In this document: in pieces, positions 28,711 to 38,599 of the stretch
How positions within the stretch are numbered: the stretch's first letter is position 1
Layout of the letters: each line of letters starts with the position of its first letter
Assembly (NCBI RefSeq): GCF_000760095.1
Contig: NZ_JNAR01000016.1
Span: forward strand, 410,620 to 474,619
Source of the DNA: Prochlorococcus marinus str. MIT 9401
GTDB taxonomy: Bacteria; Cyanobacteriota; Cyanobacteriia; PCC-6307; Cyanobiaceae
Direction: 5' to 3'
Length of the DNA stretch: 64,000 bases
The notes under the pieces: generated by a model
What the model saw: the letters and a program-made list of their open reading frames with translations, nothing else
Told to the model about the DNA's origin: nothing
Databases searched by the model: none
Program-made: the position numbers and the translations under genes

Positions 28711-29493
28711 ATTGCATACAAAGAAATATATTTCTCAAAAACTGAAATTTTTGTTCAAAACAAAAAATTTGAGTATTATTCATCACCTATCCTTAGTCAA
28801 AATAATTTCAAACATGCATATTTTACGAAGTCAAGCTCTGAGAAATTTCTAAAATTATTAGGGAATCACTTTAATGAAAATTATATAAATTGTGTTTCCA
28901 ATCAAATTCACAGTAATGTGATAGTTTTTGGATCCAATCTGAAAAAAGGAACTAAGACTGACGCAGATGGTATTGTTGGTAATAAATGCAATCAAAACTT
29001 ATGGGTTTACACAGCTGATTGTATGCCAATATTTTTTGCAGACAAAAGGACAAGAAATGTAGCAACCTTGCATTGTGGAAGAAAAGGTTTAGAAAAAAAA
29101 ATAATAAAAAATCTTGTTAAAATTTTTGATAATTTAGGGACATCTAGAGATAACTTACTTGTTGCAATAGGACCAGCAATTTCGAAGGAGCATTATCTAG
29201 TTGATAAAATGACACTCAAAGAATTTTATAGAAAGGCCGAAAACAAAAACATAACTGTCAATTTAACTAAAGCTGAAAAAGATCTTTATTTTAGTGATTC
29301 AAATCGCTTCAAAGAGAACAACTTAAATAAACTTGATCTCAAAAGAACTGCTTTTAGACAACTTTTAAATGAGAACATTCCCAATACAAATATAGAAATC
29401 TCAAATTTATGTACATACAAATTAAAAAATGAATTTAATTCCTGGAGAAGGAGCAAAACATACTCGAGACAATGGAACTTTATCTGCTCATAG
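28711..29493 (+). CDS. pgeF: PgeF/YfiH laccase-domain protein, apparent ATT start
   Basis: Purine nucleoside phosphorylase/peptidoglycan-editing-factor family enzyme with a copper/zinc-type site. Core motifs: SNQIHSNVIVFGSN, TDADGIVGNKCNQNLWVYTADCMPI, ATLHCGRKGLEKK and AIGPAISKEHYLV. The first ATG/GTG/TTG in frame is GTG at 28918, which would remove about 69 residues that look genuine (YYSSPILSQNNFKHAYFTK). The frame is open back to a TAA at 28678. The best start is ATT at 28711, with AGGAG at 28698-28702 and an 8-nt spacer. This is either a rare start codon or a sequence error. Confidence 0.8.
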   Translation: MAYKEIYFSKTEIFVQNKKFEYYSSPILSQNNFKHAYFTKSSSEKFLKLLGNHFNENYINCVSNQIHSNVIVFGSNLKKGTKTDADGIVGNKCNQNLWVYTADCMPIFFADKRTRNVATLHCGRKGLEKKIIKNLVKIFDNLGTSRDNLLVAIGPAISKEHYLVDKMTLKEFYRKAENKNITVNLTKAEKDLYFSDSNRFKENNLNKLDLKRTAFRQLLNENIPNTNIEISNLCTYKLKNEFNSWRRSKTYSRQWNFICS

Positions 29494-29499
29494 AGATAA

Positions 29500-29850
29500 T
29501 TAACTTGGACAAATTTCACTAGTTAAATCTTTGGCGACTAATAATTCAGTCATCTCCTTATTACCTTTAATATTAAAAACTTTGGCTAACAAAACATTCT
29601 CTTTGAAACCAAAAGGTTTTATTTTCACTTTACTTCCCCGTGGAAATTCACTCTTAAGTAAATTAGTTGCTTCAAGCTCATCATTTTCATTTACATCTAC
29701 ACAAAATAATCCAATCGTTAAATTCCTATTTTGATCCCCCACCAAAATAGTATTTGAACTTTTAATTTGAAGAATTTCAGCCGAGTTAACTATTACAGGA
29801 TTAAGAAGAATCAAGCTGACTATAATTATAATTTTTGATAATTTTTTCAA
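29500..29850 (-). CDS. Small exported protein with degenerate SNase-like fold
   Basis: A 116-residue product with a clear Sec signal peptide (MKKLSKIIIIVSLILLNPVIVNSA, cleavage near residue 24). The mature part follows the thermonuclease OB-fold pattern: a strand plus a place for DGDT (here NTILVGDQN), LTIGLFCVDVNEND where active nucleases have RLxGIDAPE, EATNLLKSEFPRGSKVKIKP, and a closing LLVAKDLTSEICPS. The catalytic Asp/Arg/Glu set is not evident, so it is probably not an active nuclease. Periplasmic location and inactivity are inferred. It converges with pgeF. Confidence 0.7.
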   Translation of the reverse strand: MKKLSKIIIIVSLILLNPVIVNSAEILQIKSSNTILVGDQNRNLTIGLFCVDVNENDELEATNLLKSEFPRGSKVKIKPFGFKENVLLAKVFNIKGNKEMTELLVAKDLTSEICPS

Positions 29851-29915
29851 TTCAGAAATATCTAAGTTTTTAAATTATTCTAAAGTTAATTTTTTAAAAT
29901 GACGAATTAAAAAAT

Positions 29916-31679
29916 TTAGTCTTCACAATTAACATAGCCAACCATTTGAGCATTACTTTTACCAGGAGGAACCATTGGATAACAATTTTCACCTCTTCTG
30001 ACAAGGATATTAATTAGGGCAGGGCCATCATAATCAAGCGCATTTTTTAATTCATTCTGTAATTGTTTTCTATCAGAAATTAAATATCCTTTAACTCCAA
30101 AAGACTCAGCAAGTTTTACAAAATCAGGTTCACCACAACTCATATCAGATGAGGAATATCTTTCATCGTAGAAACTTTCCTGCCATTGTCTTACCATCCC
30201 TTGCCAGCGATTATTAATAATAATCACTTTCACCTTTAGACCATATTGAGATAAAGTTCCTAATTCTTGAATATTCATTAAGATACTTGCATCTCCTGCA
30301 ATACAAATCACATCTGAATTAGGTAAGGCTGCTTTTACTCCAATTGCAGCTGGTAATCCAAAACCCATAGTTCCTAAGCCTGCACTACTAATCCATTTTC
30401 TTGGAGAATTCCTAAGGTATTGAGCAGCCCACATCTGATGTTGTCCTACATCTGTAGTTACATAAGCTTCTGGTGAAAGTTCCCTCAATTTTAAAAGAAC
30501 CTCTTGAGGATAAATCTCTCCTTCTTTGGGCGGGTCATATAAAGGATGTTTATTTTTCCAGAAATCAATTTTTTCTAACCAGTTTTTCGTCTGACAAGTA
30601 AATTTGTTTTTAAGAGATTGTTCATTGATTTTTAGAACAGCTTTTGAAACATCAGAAACAATTGCAACATCTACACGTCTATTTTTATTAACTTCTGCTG
30701 GGTCAATATCTATATGAATTACCTTTGCATTAGGTGCAAAAGTATCTAGTTTTCCTGTCACCCTATCATCGAATCTAGCTCCAATAGCAATTAAAAGATC
30801 ACATTCTGTAACAGCGAAATTTGCGTAAGCAGTTCCATGCATTCCTAACATCCCTACTGATAAATTATCTTTTTCATCAAAAGCTCCCTTCCCCATTAAG
30901 GTTGTGGTAACTGGTATTTGATAATTCTTTGCTAAAGTTTTTATTTCATCATGAGCACCTGAAGATATTGCCCCTCCTCCTACGTATAGAAGAGGTCTTT
31001 CAGAGTCTTCTATTAATTTAATTGCTTTATTGATATCGCAATCATTAATTTCTCCATTCCTTTTAAATCCTTTAGGAATAATCTCACTAGGCAAAACTCT
31101 TTGGTAATTAAAAAACTCCTGACCTACATCTTTGGGTATATCAATTAAAACAGGGCCAGGCCTTCCAGAAGAGGCTATAAAAAAAGCTTCAGAAACTACT
31201 TTCGCGATATCTGAAGGATCCCTTATTACCCATGAATGTTTCACTATTGGAAGAGTTATACCAAAAATATCAGTTTCTTGAAAAGCGTCTGTTCCTATAG
31301 CAGGTCTTGGGACTTGACCTGTAACTACAACTAGGGGGACTGAATCCATTTGCGCGGTGGCAATTCCAGTTACCAAATTTGTTGCACCTGGGCCTGAGGT
31401 CCCAAAACATACTCCTACTTCACCAGTAGATCTTGCATATCCATCAGCCGCATGAGAACCACCTTGTTCATGCCTAACCATATAGTGCTTTAACCAACCT
31501 TCTTGTTCCGCCTTATGAACAGCGTCATATATTGGTAGTATAGCTCCCCCAGGATATCCAAATATAACTTTTACTCCATGAATTTTTAAAGAATCCATTA
31601 GTGCATCTGCTCCAGTTATCCAAACTGGATTTTCATGTTTTGATATACCCTTTGAAAAGGATCTCGAAGTAAGGGTCAC
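29916..31679 (-). CDS. ilvB: Acetolactate synthase large (catalytic) subunit
   Basis: ThDP- and FAD-dependent enzyme making acetolactate or acetohydroxybutyrate for valine, leucine and isoleucine. It has 587 residues: an N-terminal ThDP-binding domain ([19 protein letters not shown] with the catalytic Glu in [15 protein letters not shown]), a central FAD domain, and a C-terminal ThDP domain with the metal motif [19 protein letters not shown] and the later [13 protein letters not shown]. The regulatory small subunit ilvN/ilvH is not in this window. It lies downstream of hemH on the same strand, 135 bp away. Confidence 0.96.
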   Translation of the reverse strand: MTLTSRSFSKGISKHENPVWITGADALMDSLKIHGVKVIFGYPGGAILPIYDAVHKAEQEGWLKHYMVRHEQGGSHAADGYARSTGEVGVCFGTSGPGATNLVTGIATAQMDSVPLVVVTGQVPRPAIGTDAFQETDIFGITLPIVKHSWVIRDPSDIAKVVSEAFFIASSGRPGPVLIDIPKDVGQEFFNYQRVLPSEIIPKGFKRNGEINDCDINKAIKLIEDSERPLLYVGGGAISSGAHDEIKTLAKNYQIPVTTTLMGKGAFDEKDNLSVGMLGMHGTAYANFAVTECDLLIAIGARFDDRVTGKLDTFAPNAKVIHIDIDPAEVNKNRRVDVAIVSDVSKAVLKINEQSLKNKFTCQTKNWLEKIDFWKNKHPLYDPPKEGEIYPQEVLLKLRELSPEAYVTTDVGQHQMWAAQYLRNSPRKWISSAGLGTMGFGLPAAIGVKAALPNSDVICIAGDASILMNIQELGTLSQYGLKVKVIIINNRWQGMVRQWQESFYDERYSSSDMSCGEPDFVKLAESFGVKGYLISDRKQLQNELKNALDYDGPALINILVRRGENCYPMVPPGKSNAQMVGYVNCED

Positions 31680-31814
31680 AAAATAAATTCAATATTTACT
31701 ATAAATATTAAACTTAATTAAATACTTTTGCCTCATTTAGAAATGTAATGTCAGAAAAGTATTCAAAGTACTCTTTTAATAAATAAAAATTATCAAATAA
31801 ATTTTAATTATTCT

Positions 31815-32990
31815 TTATAAAATACCTAATTTATGAAGGGGGCCAGACCCTGAAATAAGTTCAATAAAAAGCACAAGAAAAATAATCATTGCAACTCTTC
31901 CGTTCCACACTTCTGAACTATTATTCCAACCCCATTGCCACTTCTCTTGGGGATAAAGTTTAACTTTTTCAGGCAACTGTGAAGCCTCCTCTATATTAAC
32001 AAGTGGGCCTTCCAAGCAGGAAATGACTAGATCACTAAGGCCTTCAATAAAAGTAGGATGAGTATTTAAAGCCTTAACTCTTCGAAAGTTTTTAATACCG
32101 GCCTTTTCAGCAATTTCTTTATATTCAATATCAATTTCTTGCAATGTTTCGATATGCTCTCCAACGAAACTTATAGGGACCACAATTAGATCATTAACAT
32201 TTGACCTTCCAAGATCAGCTAAGACTTCTTCCGTGTAAGGCTTTAACCATTCAACGGGACCAACTCTACTTTGATAAGAGAGTGTATGAGGGTTACTATG
32301 CCCTAAATATTTTTCCAGCTCATTTATAATTAATAAAGAACAATCTTCAATTTGTTGCTTGTAAGGGTCTCCCGCTTCCTCTACGTAACTCTTAGGAACT
32401 CCATGAGCAGTGAAAAATATATGGGCTTTTGAAGGTAATTCGCAAAGCGAAATTTGTTCAGAAATTAATTCAACCATAGACTTTAAATAACCTGATTGAC
32501 TGAACCAACTCCTTACGCATCTCATTGGAATCTTCTTAAATTCATCATCAGAATCACGCAATTTTTTTAATTCCCTAAAGCTGGAACCACTGGTACTTAT
32601 CGAAAAATGTGGATACAAGGGTATTACAACAACTTGATCTATTCCATCTGCTTTCATATCAGCAATTGCTGATTCGGTAAAAGGATGCCAATACCTCATA
32701 GCAATATAGGTAGTAGCATTAAATCCCTTGTCCCTTAATTTAGATTGTAATTCTCTTGCTTGTTGTTCCGTTATCCTTCTGATAGGCGAACCTCCACCTA
32801 TGGAAAGGTAGGCCTGTTGTGAAGTAGTACTCCTAAGAGTACTAATTAACCAAGCTAGGGGCTTTTGAAAAACAGGGAAAGGGGTCCTAATTATTTCTGG
32901 ATCAGAAAAAAGATTATATAAGAATGGACCTACATCGTTAATGCGTTCAGGCCCCCCTAAATTCATTAGTAAGACGCCTATTTTATCCAT
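31815..32990 (-). CDS. hemH: Ferrochelatase with C-terminal CAB-like transmembrane tail
   Basis: Inserts Fe2+ into protoporphyrin IX to make haem, at the branch with chlorophyll synthesis. The catalytic domain covers residues 1-320 ([36 protein letters not shown] with the catalytic His, [29 protein letters not shown]). A linker and a C-terminal hydrophobic helix with the chlorophyll-binding-type motif [13 protein letters not shown] end the protein near residue 391. This tail is typical of cyanobacterial and plant FeCII and anchors the enzyme to thylakoids. Confidence 0.96.
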   Translation of the reverse strand: MDKIGVLLMNLGGPERINDVGPFLYNLFSDPEIIRTPFPVFQKPLAWLISTLRSTTSQQAYLSIGGGSPIRRITEQQARELQSKLRDKGFNATTYIAMRYWHPFTESAIADMKADGIDQVVVIPLYPHFSISTSGSSFRELKKLRDSDDEFKKIPMRCVRSWFSQSGYLKSMVELISEQISLCELPSKAHIFFTAHGVPKSYVEEAGDPYKQQIEDCSLLIINELEKYLGHSNPHTLSYQSRVGPVEWLKPYTEEVLADLGRSNVNDLIVVPISFVGEHIETLQEIDIEYKEIAEKAGIKNFRRVKALNTHPTFIEGLSDLVISCLEGPLVNIEEASQLPEKVKLYPQEKWQWGWNNSSEVWNGRVAMIIFLVLFIELISGSGPLHKLGIL

Positions 32991-33055
32991 CTAAAATTTA
33001 CGAAGATTGAAAATAAACATTAAAAACGTCATTATAAGGTCAATTATATAAGTAA

Positions 33056-34225
33056 ATGAACGTAATTCAGGAAATTAATAATGTCAATGATAAATTTGCT
33101 ACTCAAGGAAGCAAGCTTAAAATTGAGAAAAGAGGAGAGAAATTAAATATTCGTGGTTCACTACCCTCCAAAGAAGATAAAAATAACTTCAAGATTCAAA
33201 GAATATCTCTTGGTTTAAAGGCTAATATTTCTGGATTAGAGGAAGCCAAAAAAAAATTACAATTAATCAATTTGCAATTGGAATTGAATCAATTTGATTG
33301 GATTAATTGGATAGGCAATCCCTATAAAAAGGGAATAAAAGATAGTTTTGAATTCCCAAATAGATTAAATCAATTTGAGGAATTTTTTTTTAAAGACAAA
33401 AAAGGTGATTTTAGAACAAGCACTAGGAAAACTACTTGGAGAAGTTCTTATAAACCATATATGAAAAGAATCCTAGATATTTATAATGATCACGAAAATG
33501 AAGCTTTAGAGAAAATATTTCAAAAGACACTTGAAAGTTACAAAGAAGGAAGTAGAAGTAGAAAACAATGCGCTACTTCTCTAAGTGTTTTGGCTAAGTT
33601 TTTGGATATTAAACTACCAGAAGATTGGAAATTAAATTCTAGAGGATATGGTCTAAACAAAGCAGGATTTAGAGAACTCCCGACAGATGAGTTAATAGAA
33701 AAACTTTGGGAGAAGATACCAAACAAATCTTGGAAATTTGTTTTTGGTTTAATGGCTACATATGGATTAAGAAATCATGAAGTATTTTTTTGTGATTTAA
33801 GTTCTCTAACTAATTTTGGGGACAAAATTATTAGAGTTTTACCTACAACTAAAACTGGGGAGCATCAAGTTTGGCCATTTCATCCTGAATGGGTGGAAAA
33901 GTTCGAATTATCAAAACTTGGCGAAAATCCAGAACTACTACCAAATATTAAAAGAGACCTTAAAATAACAACCTTACAGAATATCGGAAAAAAAATTACA
34001 GATCAGTTTAAGCGTTACTCTTTACAAATAAAACCTTATGATCTAAGGCATGCATGGGCAGTGAGAACTATTTTTTATGATTTACCTGATACTGTGGCAG
34101 CTAGAATGATGGGACATTCGGTTAGTTTACATACACAAACTTATCATCACTGGATTACAAAAAGAGATCAACAACAAGCAGTAAATAATGCACTATTAAA
34201 AGTAAAAAAAGCTAAAAATATTTAA
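33056..34225 (+). CDS. Tyrosine site-specific recombinase (phage-integrase family)
   Basis: DNA strand-exchange enzyme of 389 residues. An N-terminal region (about 1-90) may bind arm-type sites, a SAM-like core-binding domain follows (about 100-190), and the catalytic domain is C-terminal. Catalytic residues are intact: Arg239 in TYGLRNHEVF, Arg331 in YDLRHAWAV, His354 in MMGHSVSLH and the nucleophile Tyr363 in QTYHHW. No phage genes, tRNA or attachment-site repeat lie beside it; the flanks are hemH and cobO. Its target is unknown. Codon use looks like the neighbours, so any transfer is old. Confidence 0.88.
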   Translation: MNVIQEINNVNDKFATQGSKLKIEKRGEKLNIRGSLPSKEDKNNFKIQRISLGLKANISGLEEAKKKLQLINLQLELNQFDWINWIGNPYKKGIKDSFEFPNRLNQFEEFFFKDKKGDFRTSTRKTTWRSSYKPYMKRILDIYNDHENEALEKIFQKTLESYKEGSRSRKQCATSLSVLAKFLDIKLPEDWKLNSRGYGLNKAGFRELPTDELIEKLWEKIPNKSWKFVFGLMATYGLRNHEVFFCDLSSLTNFGDKIIRVLPTTKTGEHQVWPFHPEWVEKFELSKLGENPELLPNIKRDLKITTLQNIGKKITDQFKRYSLQIKPYDLRHAWAVRTIFYDLPDTVAARMMGHSVSLHTQTYHHWITKRDQQQAVNNALLKVKKAKNI

Positions 34226-34260
34226 AGATTTATAATCATTAAATAAAAAATTAGGTTCAT

Positions 34261-34953
34261 ATGCAAGAAAAACCTTCATCTTCCGAGAAAATATTTAATC
34301 TCGATAATCAAGCAAAAAAACTTGGAATGGGAGGAAAACTATCCCCTGATAGCAATGAGAGCTCATATAAAAAGAGAATGCAGAAGAGAAAAGATATTCA
34401 AGCCGAAAGACTACAAATTAGAAAAACAAAAAAAGGATTATTGATTGTTTTTACAGGAAATGGCAAGGGCAAGACAACTGCATCTTTAGGTATGGCTTTA
34501 AGGACAATAGGGCATGGCTATAAAGTGGCAATAATTCAATTTATCAAAGGAGGCTGGACCACTGGAGAAGAAAAAGCACTTAAAAATTTGTCTTCAAGCA
34601 TATCTTGGCATTCATTAGGAGAAGGATTTACTTGGGAAACACAAGACAGAATAAGAGATGAAAAATTAGTTCAAGAAGCATGGCAACTGGCCAAAGAATA
34701 TATAAAAGACAAATCTTATAAACTTATCATTCTTGATGAAATTAATATTGCTACAAAACTTGGTTATCTTGCACCAGAAGAAATTATCACTTTTTTAAAT
34801 AGCTTAAATAATAGAAAAAATCATATTGTTTTAACTGGAAGGGGAGCATCTGATTCAATTATCGATTACGCTGATCTAGTTACAGAAATGAAACTAATAA
34901 GACATCCTTTTAAAGAACAAGGAATAAAAGCACAAAAGTGTGTTGAGTTTTAG
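34261..34953 (+). CDS. cobO: Cob(I)alamin adenosyltransferase, CobO type
   Basis: Transfers the adenosyl group from ATP to corrinoids in coenzyme B12 synthesis and salvage. It has 230 residues with a polar N-terminal extension (about 55 residues), then the P-loop FTGNGKGKTTASLGMALR, VAIIQFIKGGW, LIILDEINIATKLGYL (Walker B) and HIVLTGRGASDSIIDYADLVTEM. Prochlorococcus makes its own B12-type cofactor; cobK at 51184-51990 is another pathway member in this window. Confidence 0.94.
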   Translation: MQEKPSSSEKIFNLDNQAKKLGMGGKLSPDSNESSYKKRMQKRKDIQAERLQIRKTKKGLLIVFTGNGKGKTTASLGMALRTIGHGYKVAIIQFIKGGWTTGEEKALKNLSSSISWHSLGEGFTWETQDRIRDEKLVQEAWQLAKEYIKDKSYKLIILDEINIATKLGYLAPEEIITFLNSLNNRKNHIVLTGRGASDSIIDYADLVTEMKLIRHPFKEQGIKAQKCVEF

Positions 34954-34954
34954 T

Positions 34955-35045
34955 TGCACCAAATTATTATTTACATTTTCTTCAGGCAGGTTTAGAAATG
35001 TTTAAAGACGCAAGCAATATCTGAACAAAAAATAAATTTGGTGCA
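34955..35045. ncRNA. Candidate structured RNA between cobO and pyrH
   Basis: TGCACCAAATT (34955-34965) is the exact complement of AATTTGGTGCA (35035-35045), an 11-bp closing stem. Nested within, ACATTTTCT and AGAAATGT pair with one bulge around a loop holding TCAGGCAGG. The 91-nt hairpin fills most of the 127-bp gap and ends 35 nt before pyrH. It may be a pyrH leader element or an independent small RNA; the strand is unresolved, and it lacks the T-tract of a terminator. Confidence 0.45.
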
Positions 35046-35080
35046 TTTACTTGCTAAGGTCTTAAAAGTACAATTATTGA

Positions 35081-35785
35081 ATGACTTACAAAAGAGTTCT
35101 CTTAAAACTTAGTGGTGAGGCACTAATGGGTGACAAGCCATATGGTATTGATCCTGCTATAGTTCAGTCAATTGCAGAGGATGTTTCAAAAGTAGTCGAA
35201 AATAATGTACAACTTGCAATAGTTGTTGGGGGTGGAAATATTTTTAGGGGGCTTAAAGGGTCTGCAGATGGCATGGATAGAGCTACGGCGGATTATGTTG
35301 GGATGCTCGCAACAGTAATGAATGCGATTTCACTTCAAGATGGTTTAGAAAGAGTAGGAGTTGCAACCAGAGTGCAAACAGCAATCGAAATGCAGGAAAT
35401 TGCAGAACCTTATATAAGAAGAAGAGCCATGAGACACCTTGAGAAAGGTAGAGTTGTAGTCTTCGGAGGTGGATGCGGAAATCCATTTTTTACAACTGAC
35501 ACTACAGCGGCTCTTAGGGCAGCAGAGATAAATGCTGAAGTTGTTATGAAGGCTACCAAAGTTGATGGAGTATATAATTGTGATCCTAATAAATTTAAAG
35601 ATGCAAAAAAATATTCCACTCTTAGTTATCAACAAGTTCTTAGTGATGAAATCGCAGTAATGGATAGTACTGCAATTGCACTATGCAAAGATAACAATAT
35701 CCCTATTATGGTTTTTGATATATTCAAGAAAGGGAACATTTCCAAAGCTGTTGCTGGGGATCCTATAGGTTCATTAATTAGTTAA
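35081..35785 (+). CDS. pyrH: UMP kinase
   Basis: Phosphorylates UMP to UDP with ATP in pyrimidine synthesis; hexameric and allosteric in bacteria. The 234-residue protein of the amino-acid-kinase fold has [65 protein letters not shown] and [14 protein letters not shown]. It is followed by frr 21 bp downstream, the common bacterial pyrH-frr pairing that links nucleotide supply and translation. Confidence 0.97.
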   Translation: MTYKRVLLKLSGEALMGDKPYGIDPAIVQSIAEDVSKVVENNVQLAIVVGGGNIFRGLKGSADGMDRATADYVGMLATVMNAISLQDGLERVGVATRVQTAIEMQEIAEPYIRRRAMRHLEKGRVVVFGGGCGNPFFTTDTTAALRAAEINAEVVMKATKVDGVYNCDPNKFKDAKKYSTLSYQQVLSDEIAVMDSTAIALCKDNNIPIMVFDIFKKGNISKAVAGDPIGSLIS

Positions 35786-35806
35786 AGCTTATTTAAATTT
35801 TTTATT

Positions 35807-36355
35807 ATGAAAGAAAAAGAAATTCAAGAAAATATGAATAAAAGTATTGAAGCAACTCAAAGAAACTTTAATACAATTAGGACAGGTAGAGCTAATGCTT
35901 CATTGTTAGACAGAGTAAGTGTTGAGTACTACGGAGCAGAAACGCCAATCAAATCACTTGCTACAATAAGTACTGTTGATTCACAAACGATTTCAATACA
36001 ACCCTTTGATATTTCATGTTTACAAGCGATAGAAAAATCTATTTCTATGAGTGATTTAGGGGTTACTCCAAATAATGATGGGAAAGTTATAAGAATAAAT
36101 GTTCCACCTTTAACAGAGGAAAGAAGAAAAGAATTTTGTAAATTAGCCTCTAAATATGCAGAGGAAGGGAAAGTAGCTTTGAGAAATATTAGAAGAGATG
36201 CTGTTGATAAAGAAAAAAAAGACGAAAAAGATGGCCTCATTTCTATTGACGAATCGAGAGACAATCAATCTGAAATTCAGAAAATTACTGATAAATATAT
36301 TGCTTTAATAGAAACTAAATTGTCTGAGAAAGAGAAGGAAATTCTAAAAGTTTGA
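35807..36355 (+). CDS. frr: Ribosome recycling factor
   Basis: Works with EF-G to split the ribosome after termination. The 182-residue, highly charged, helical protein has [42 protein letters not shown] and [36 protein letters not shown], all diagnostic. It follows pyrH, and its stop (TGA) overlaps the TTG start of the next gene, showing translational coupling with the flavoprotein gene downstream. Confidence 0.97.
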   Translation: MKEKEIQENMNKSIEATQRNFNTIRTGRANASLLDRVSVEYYGAETPIKSLATISTVDSQTISIQPFDISCLQAIEKSISMSDLGVTPNNDGKVIRINVPPLTEERRKEFCKLASKYAEEGKVALRNIRRDAVDKEKKDEKDGLISIDESRDNQSEIQKITDKYIALIETKLSEKEKEILKV

Positions 36356-37485
36356 AAGGATTTGACGTAGTAATAATTGGTGGAGGTTTATCAGGTTCTT
36401 CCACTGCTCTTAACCTATCAAAGAAAGGATATTCAGTTTTAATTATTGAAAAAGAAAAATCCCAAGATTACAAACCATGTGCAGGCGGGATGGCATCTTC
36501 AATGCAAAAATTTCTTCCTTTTAATATAGAAGATTGCATAGAATCAAAAATTAAGAATGTTGAATTCAGATGGAAAGCTGCGGATAATGTAACTGCTGAT
36601 CTTACTGGTGAATCTCCATTTTGGATTGTTAAAAGAGAAAAACTTGATCAATTATTACTTGATGGATCCTTAAGTAATGGAGTTCAGTTAATGAGACAGT
36701 TATTAATTAAAAAAATCATAAAAAAAAATGATAAATGGGAAATTACTTGTAATAACAAAATAAAATATATTACAGAATTTCTTGTAATTGCAGATGGGTC
36801 CCAATCAAAATGGGCTAGTTATTTCAATTTAGGGCCCAAAAAACCGAAATTTGCTAACACAATATCATTAAGACTGAAAGGGTTAGGTGAAATACCTAGA
36901 GATGCAGTTAGATTTGAGTTTGGATTTATAAAATTTGGTTTTGCTTGGGCATTTCCCTTAAGAGAAAGCTTAAATATTGGTTTAGGTACTTTTATAAATA
37001 ATGGTCTCTTAGAAAATCAGGCTATAAATCAACAAGTTATCAGAAGCTTCGGTTTTGATGATTTTCCTCATAAAACAACTAGTAAGAAACTGAGAATATG
37101 GAATGGCTTCCACTCAATTAATGGTGACAAAGTTTTAGCAGTTGGAGATGCAGCATCTCTATGTGATCCTTTTTTAGCTGAAGGAATTAGACCTTCTTTA
37201 ATTAGCAGTTTTTATGCTGCAGAATACATAGATCAGTGCCTGGCAGGAAAAGTAGATGATTTAAATCTTTATACGAAAAAAATTAACAACATTTGGGGGA
37301 AATCAATGGCTTGGGGACGGAGAATAGCCCAAGTATTTTATAGATTTCCAAGAACTGGATACCAATTAGGTGTCAAAAGGAAAACAGCACCTAAACGTAT
37401 TGCTCAAATACTATCAGGAGAAATGAGTTATGAAGATATTGCAAAAAGAGTTATTAGAAGACTTTTAACACAAAGTAGAACTTAA
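36352..37485 (+). CDS. Geranylgeranyl-reductase-family FAD oxidoreductase
   Basis: Flavoprotein of 377 residues with the FAD motif [20 protein letters not shown] at residues 4-23, the substrate-region motif KPCAGGMAS typical of the ChlP/BchP family, and a C-terminal [19 protein letters not shown]. It is shorter than ChlP (about 450 residues), so it is probably a paralogue acting on another prenyl or lipid double bond, not the main chlorophyll reductase. The start is TTG 36352, overlapping the frr stop; no better start precedes the Rossmann motif. Confidence 0.82.
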   Translation: MKGFDVVIIGGGLSGSSTALNLSKKGYSVLIIEKEKSQDYKPCAGGMASSMQKFLPFNIEDCIESKIKNVEFRWKAADNVTADLTGESPFWIVKREKLDQLLLDGSLSNGVQLMRQLLIKKIIKKNDKWEITCNNKIKYITEFLVIADGSQSKWASYFNLGPKKPKFANTISLRLKGLGEIPRDAVRFEFGFIKFGFAWAFPLRESLNIGLGTFINNGLLENQAINQQVIRSFGFDDFPHKTTSKKLRIWNGFHSINGDKVLAVGDAASLCDPFLAEGIRPSLISSFYAAEYIDQCLAGKVDDLNLYTKKINNIWGKSMAWGRRIAQVFYRFPRTGYQLGVKRKTAPKRIAQILSGEMSYEDIAKRVIRRLLTQSRT

Positions 37486-37509
37486 TCCTTTTTCAATTCA
37501 AACTTAAAT

Positions 37510-38511
37510 TTAGTTAGCAGAAATCAATTTATGATTTTTAATCTCTGAATATCTCTTTAGCAACAGCTCTTCCAATTCTTCTATCGCCTTACTAAATCCA
37601 GTGATACCTTCACTAAGCTTTTCACTTGCCATTTGATCATCTAACATACTTAATCTGAAATCTTTTTCTTCAAATTCGTAATCAATAGAATTATTTATTG
37701 GGGTACTTACATCTAATTTTCTAACTAACTCTCCTTTTTCTTTTTTCAGTTCCTCAAGAAATTTTGGTGCGATTGTTAAAAGATCGCAACCTGCTAATTC
37801 TTTTATTTCATCAAGATTTCTAAAACTAGCTCCCATTACTTCTGTCTTTAATCCCTTTTCTTTAAAGTACTTGTATATTTGCGTAACCGAAATAACACCA
37901 GGATCTTCAGCACCAACAAAACTAGTTTTACCAGTTTTTGCTTTATGCCAATCCAAGATACGGCCAACGAACGGGGAAATTAGAGTTACCTTTGCATTTG
38001 CACAAGTTACCGCTTGGCAGAAGTTAAAAAGTAAAGTTAAATTGCACTTAATACCCTCTTTTTCCAAAATTTCAGCTGCCTTAATTCCCTCCCAAGTTGC
38101 AGCAATCTTAATCAAAATTCTTTCTTTTTCAATTCCAAAATTTTTATAAAGATTGATCAATTTTCTCGCTTTTTCTACCGTAGCTTCAGTATCAAAGCTC
38201 AGTCTTGCATCAACTTCTGTAGATACGCGCCCTGAAATAACTTTCAATATTTCTTTTCCAAAAAATACTGAAACTTGATCAACAGTTTCTTTGATTAATT
38301 CAATTTCGGAGAACCCTTGGGGCAAAGCATTTTCTGAACTTTCTAAAGCTTTATCAATTAATTTCACATAATCAGGGTTCTTAGCAGCAGCAAGTATTAG
38401 CGATGGATTGGTGGTGGCGTCCCTTGGTTGAAATCTTTTTATCGAATCTAAATCTCCAGTATCAGCAACAACAACGGTCATTGAGGACAATTGTTCTAAA
38501 ATTGATTTCAT
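37510..38511 (-). CDS. tal: Transaldolase
   Basis: Moves a three-carbon unit between sugar phosphates in the oxidative/reductive pentose phosphate cycles, important for night-time carbon use. The typical start [21 protein letters not shown] at 38511 gives 333 residues. A 35-residue upstream extension to 38616 would overlap ftsI and has no family match. The Schiff-base lysine is in [17 protein letters not shown], and [14 protein letters not shown] follows. It lies 88 bp downstream of ftsI on the same strand. Confidence 0.95.
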   Translation of the reverse strand: MKSILEQLSSMTVVVADTGDLDSIKRFQPRDATTNPSLILAAAKNPDYVKLIDKALESSENALPQGFSEIELIKETVDQVSVFFGKEILKVISGRVSTEVDARLSFDTEATVEKARKLINLYKNFGIEKERILIKIAATWEGIKAAEILEKEGIKCNLTLLFNFCQAVTCANAKVTLISPFVGRILDWHKAKTGKTSFVGAEDPGVISVTQIYKYFKEKGLKTEVMGASFRNLDEIKELAGCDLLTIAPKFLEELKKEKGELVRKLDVSTPINNSIDYEFEEKDFRLSMLDDQMASEKLSEGITGFSKAIEELEELLLKRYSEIKNHKLISAN

Positions 38512-38599
38512 ATCTAAATAATCATATATATATAAACTAGCTTTTATTCCAGATGAAATCATCAGATAATGAACCAAATATTTATAAAATTGGAAAATT

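Noticed and set aside
28681..28918. Frameshift fusion of the Tab2-like gene with the laccase-domain gene
   Set aside because: The Tab2-like protein ends with its normal C-terminus (GFWILRDIEL), and the next gene has its own ribosome site. A non-canonical start explains the data better.
31757..31780. Terminator between hemH and ilvB
   Set aside because: The pairing (AAAAG..TA with TAC.CTTTT) needs a bulge and is short in very AT-rich sequence; not strong enough to list.
33056..34225. Prophage remnant around the tyrosine recombinase
   Set aside because: No phage structural or replication genes, no tRNA and no flanking direct repeats are visible.
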